From positions 1,567,501 through 1,631,500 of the forward strand of contig NC_065414.1 in the NCBI RefSeq assembly GCF_024362695.1: a DNA stretch of 64,000 nucleotides, in the 5' to 3' direction. Shown here piece by piece: positions 62,138 through 64,000 of the stretch. The DNA is from Pectinophora gossypiella. Its lineage: Eukaryota; Arthropoda; Insecta; Lepidoptera; Gelechiidae. The position numbers and the translations under genes are program-made. The notes under the pieces were generated by a model. That model saw only the letters and a program-made list of their open reading frames with translations, was not told the DNA's origin and did not search any database. Position 1 is the first letter of the stretch; each line of letters starts with the position of its first letter.

Positions 62138-62200
62138 TTTGATTTAAATTTACAAAGAACAACTATAAACCGAATTTATTAACTTGCAGAGTTGAATAAC
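62138..62200 (-). other. probable NKCC 5' UTR and possible splice acceptor
   Basis: Immediately upstream of the ATG the minus strand is AT-rich with stops in all frames. A possible acceptor (caactctgcaag, near 62185) would mark the start of this exon, with a noncoding exon further upstream. No clear TATA box or initiator was found; the transcription start is unknown. Confidence 0.35.
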
Positions 62201-63589
62201 TACGACATGATATTCACCATTCTTGAATTTTATGAACACAGGAAATATACTTATGATGATAAGAATGCTATTAGGAAACGTTTTTCATCGATATTTCCAC
62301 AAATAACTAGGCTACTTGAGTCACCACATGAATTTCAAAAGTAAATCGTTTACAACATGATCACTCGCCGGTTATTTTGACGATAAATTTTAATAAACAC
62401 AATAATGTTTATGTTATAAAATCGAAAATAATATTGAAAACACGCGGTAAATAGAGGAAGAAAGGGCGACACATCTACCCATCTGACAATTTATTTGACA
62501 ACTGAGGAAAAAATGTGCATAAAAGTGCTTGTTCGGTGAATCGATTCAACAATCAAAGAACAAAATATCGATTGTGTAAATGTTAAAAATCATATTCGAA
62601 TAGCAGTACTTGCGGCTTGAATGTGAATGATTTGGGATGATGGATATAGTGTTAGGGACGACGACGACCCAAAAAAGTATGGTTGAATTTTGTGAAGAAG
62701 GATAATGTGTGTGAAGTAGGTGTGAAAGAAAACTGTAATCGCTGTCCTGACCAAGAACCAGTCCTAACCATAGTCCTAACAGATATAAATGGAAGGAGAA
62801 TACTCCACATGTTGTACCGACCCTACTCAGACCGAGTGGAGTGACGACTTGAAGCAACCAAATCTTATTAAAAAAATAACATACTTGATCGATTCTACGC
62901 AAATCGATTCATAAGATTTATATTTTCTGTAAAAAAAAGCAATGAAAAGGTCGCTCAACATATCACGAATATTATGGTACGTCGCTTTATAGCAAACGAC
63001 CGGATCGTGCAGAGTTGGTGTAAAGCGACCTTTTCAAAGTATATTCCGTCTCTATCTATTGTATTACTTTTGCGTTTTCTGTCCCTTTTTAATCCCTCTT
63101 TTATTTTCACAATATTTTCATTTGATAATGGCCTCCCCCCCGCCCCTCTCCGCACAACACACACGTCGCTCTGTTCCAAAACTTGACATTGACAACGACT
63201 CGCTCTCAGAACAATAACTAAAGCATAGAAGGAAGGCTAAAATAAGAATTCAGAAACTATAAACCGGCTCTCTTCTAGCTTACGACACAAACTATGAGTG
63301 AGAAAAGGACAAATGATTCGCTCTTTGCTTCATTTTTTCCGAGGTTGTCACAACATGAAATGTCATTTGGACCTATTGGACTCATTTTAACTCGGCCAAA
63401 TACATAGTAACATACATAAGAAGATTTTACTTATATTTACCGAACTATTTGACACGGTCGCGTCAACTGTGTTTACGAGTGTCTTGTGTTCAGATTGTTT
63501 TAAGTGATAATTTAACAATATTTTTCCAAATAAATAGAAAGAAACTTTTATTTATATCAAATAATTGAGTGTCTCGACTGTGTGACATT
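62201..63589. promoter_or_regulatory. divergent intergenic region NKCC / THAP
   Basis: About 1.4 kb separates the two divergent start codons. No convincing ORF was found. A 12-base inverted pair (gaaaaggtcgct / agcgaccttttc) lies near 62945 and 63026. Promoter function is inferred only from gene layout. Confidence 0.4.
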
Positions 63590-64000
63590 ATGTCTTGTGT
63601 GGTATGGGGCTGCAGCTCACATTCAGGAAGAAAAGAAAATAGCCAACAACTTCTGTCGTTTCATCGGTAAGTTTTTTGTAATTTTCTAGTGAAATGTGAA
63701 CTGCTGAACAATTTTAGGAAAGTAATATGTTTTGCTGAATAGATTTGTAGCATAAAATATTTGAGATATCCATTATATTATACGTTTCATCGATGAATAC
63801 GGAATTGATTTGAGGTTATGTTGATTGTCCATAGTGATGTACTAAAATTATCGATACTTTTAATTTTTAGATTTCCTGTAGACGATAACAAAGAGAAAGA
63901 ATGGATAATTCGCATTAATAGACGAAATTGGATTCCAAATAAGTACAGCCGTATTTGCTCGAAACATTTTACTGCGGATTCATTTATGTGTGTTCCTAAT
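63590..64000 (+). CDS. THAP-domain zinc-finger protein, 5' part (partial)
   Basis: Exon 1 is 63590-63666 (MSCVVWGCSSHSGRKENSQQ and LLSFHR across the junction), donor GTAAGT. Exon 2 starts at 63871 after taatttttag and runs off the window. Joined phases fit (2+1). Visible THAP features are the paired cysteines C3-x4-C8, a FP..DNKEKEWI segment with the conserved Trp, and the second pair C-x2-H in RICSKHFTADSF, ending near the conserved proline (CVPN). THAP domains are C2CH zinc fingers that bind DNA, found in cell-cycle and apoptosis regulators and in P-element-type transposases. The rest of the protein is outside the window, so host gene versus domesticated transposase cannot be decided. It is head to head with the cotransporter. 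Confidence 0.9.

Larger units (their letters stand above)
55444..60950 (+). mobile_element. Ty3/Gypsy-like LTR retrotransposon, internally deleted
   Basis: Identical 207-bp LTRs (55444-55650, 60744-60950) start with TG and end with CA, flanked by the 4-bp duplication gtag (55440-55443, 60951-60954). In order: long leader, arginine/serine-rich gag sequence in two copies, a CCHC zinc knuckle, an aspartic protease piece, an integrase H2C2 zinc-binding piece, an integrase C-terminal piece, and a tandem-repeat 3' region. Reverse transcriptase, RNase H and the integrase catalytic core are missing. Frames are broken. It must have been moved by a related active element, and recently. Confidence 0.92.

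Noticed and set aside
59901..60200. CRISPR-like array (37-bp regular repeats)
   Set aside because: This is a eukaryotic LTR element; the repeats are directly adjacent with no unique spacers and no cas genes.

Overview
This is a 64 kb piece of an insect genome, almost certainly a moth or butterfly (Lepidoptera). The host gene has many short exons in low-GC sequence. The introns are packed with tRNA-derived SINEs, the 3' ends of non-LTR retrotransposons ending in TGATGA or ATCAAATC-type tails, small hairpin MITEs, a mariner, and hAT-like fragments.

The main host gene lies on the minus strand and runs from the ATG at 62137 to the stop at 14459. It is a cation-chloride cotransporter of the SLC12A1/2/3 branch (an insect Na-K-2Cl cotransporter, NKCC/Ncc69-like). 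I could assemble 24 coding exons by hand. Every junction has GT-AG ends and matching phase. The exons total 3477 nt, or 1158 residues plus the stop. Exon 1 is the cytoplasmic N-terminus. Exons 2-3 carry the acidic linker and the conserved regulatory threonine segment. Exons 4-13 carry the twelve-helix transporter core, including the tyrosine linked to K+ coupling. Exons 14-24 form the cytoplasmic C-terminal domain, ending in the family's typical 'LLVRGN...SVLTFYS'-type tail. Intron 1 (35475-61741, 26 kb) is a transposon sink; the other introns are 0.2-2.1 kb.

A second host gene starts on the plus strand at 63590: a THAP-domain zinc-finger protein with two exons seen, cut by the window edge. 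It is head to head with the cotransporter, with about 1.45 kb between the two start codons.

Region by region: 1-14.4 kb is downstream of the cotransporter stop and holds only repeats, including a 3.7 kb element with about 40-bp terminal inverted repeats (4523-8182). 14.5-35.5 kb holds exons 2-24 with repeats between them, including a mariner (29563-30868) and a G-rich minisatellite (19431-19738). 35.5-61.7 kb is the giant first intron. It holds a 1.3 kb long inverted repeat (47634-48944), nested transposons up to four levels deep (50540-51310), and an internally deleted Ty3/Gypsy-like LTR element with identical LTRs (55444-60950). That element carries arginine/serine-rich gag sequence, two gag copies, and eight 37-bp tandem repeats.

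No RNA gene, CRISPR array or operon-like structure is present. The most unusual material is in the mobile elements: modular SINE families sharing one core, one SINE with a 5S rRNA-like segment, and the LTR element. In the host gene, the notable points are the exon 1/2 junction that breaks a kinase-docking motif and an exon end made of microsatellite-like sequence.
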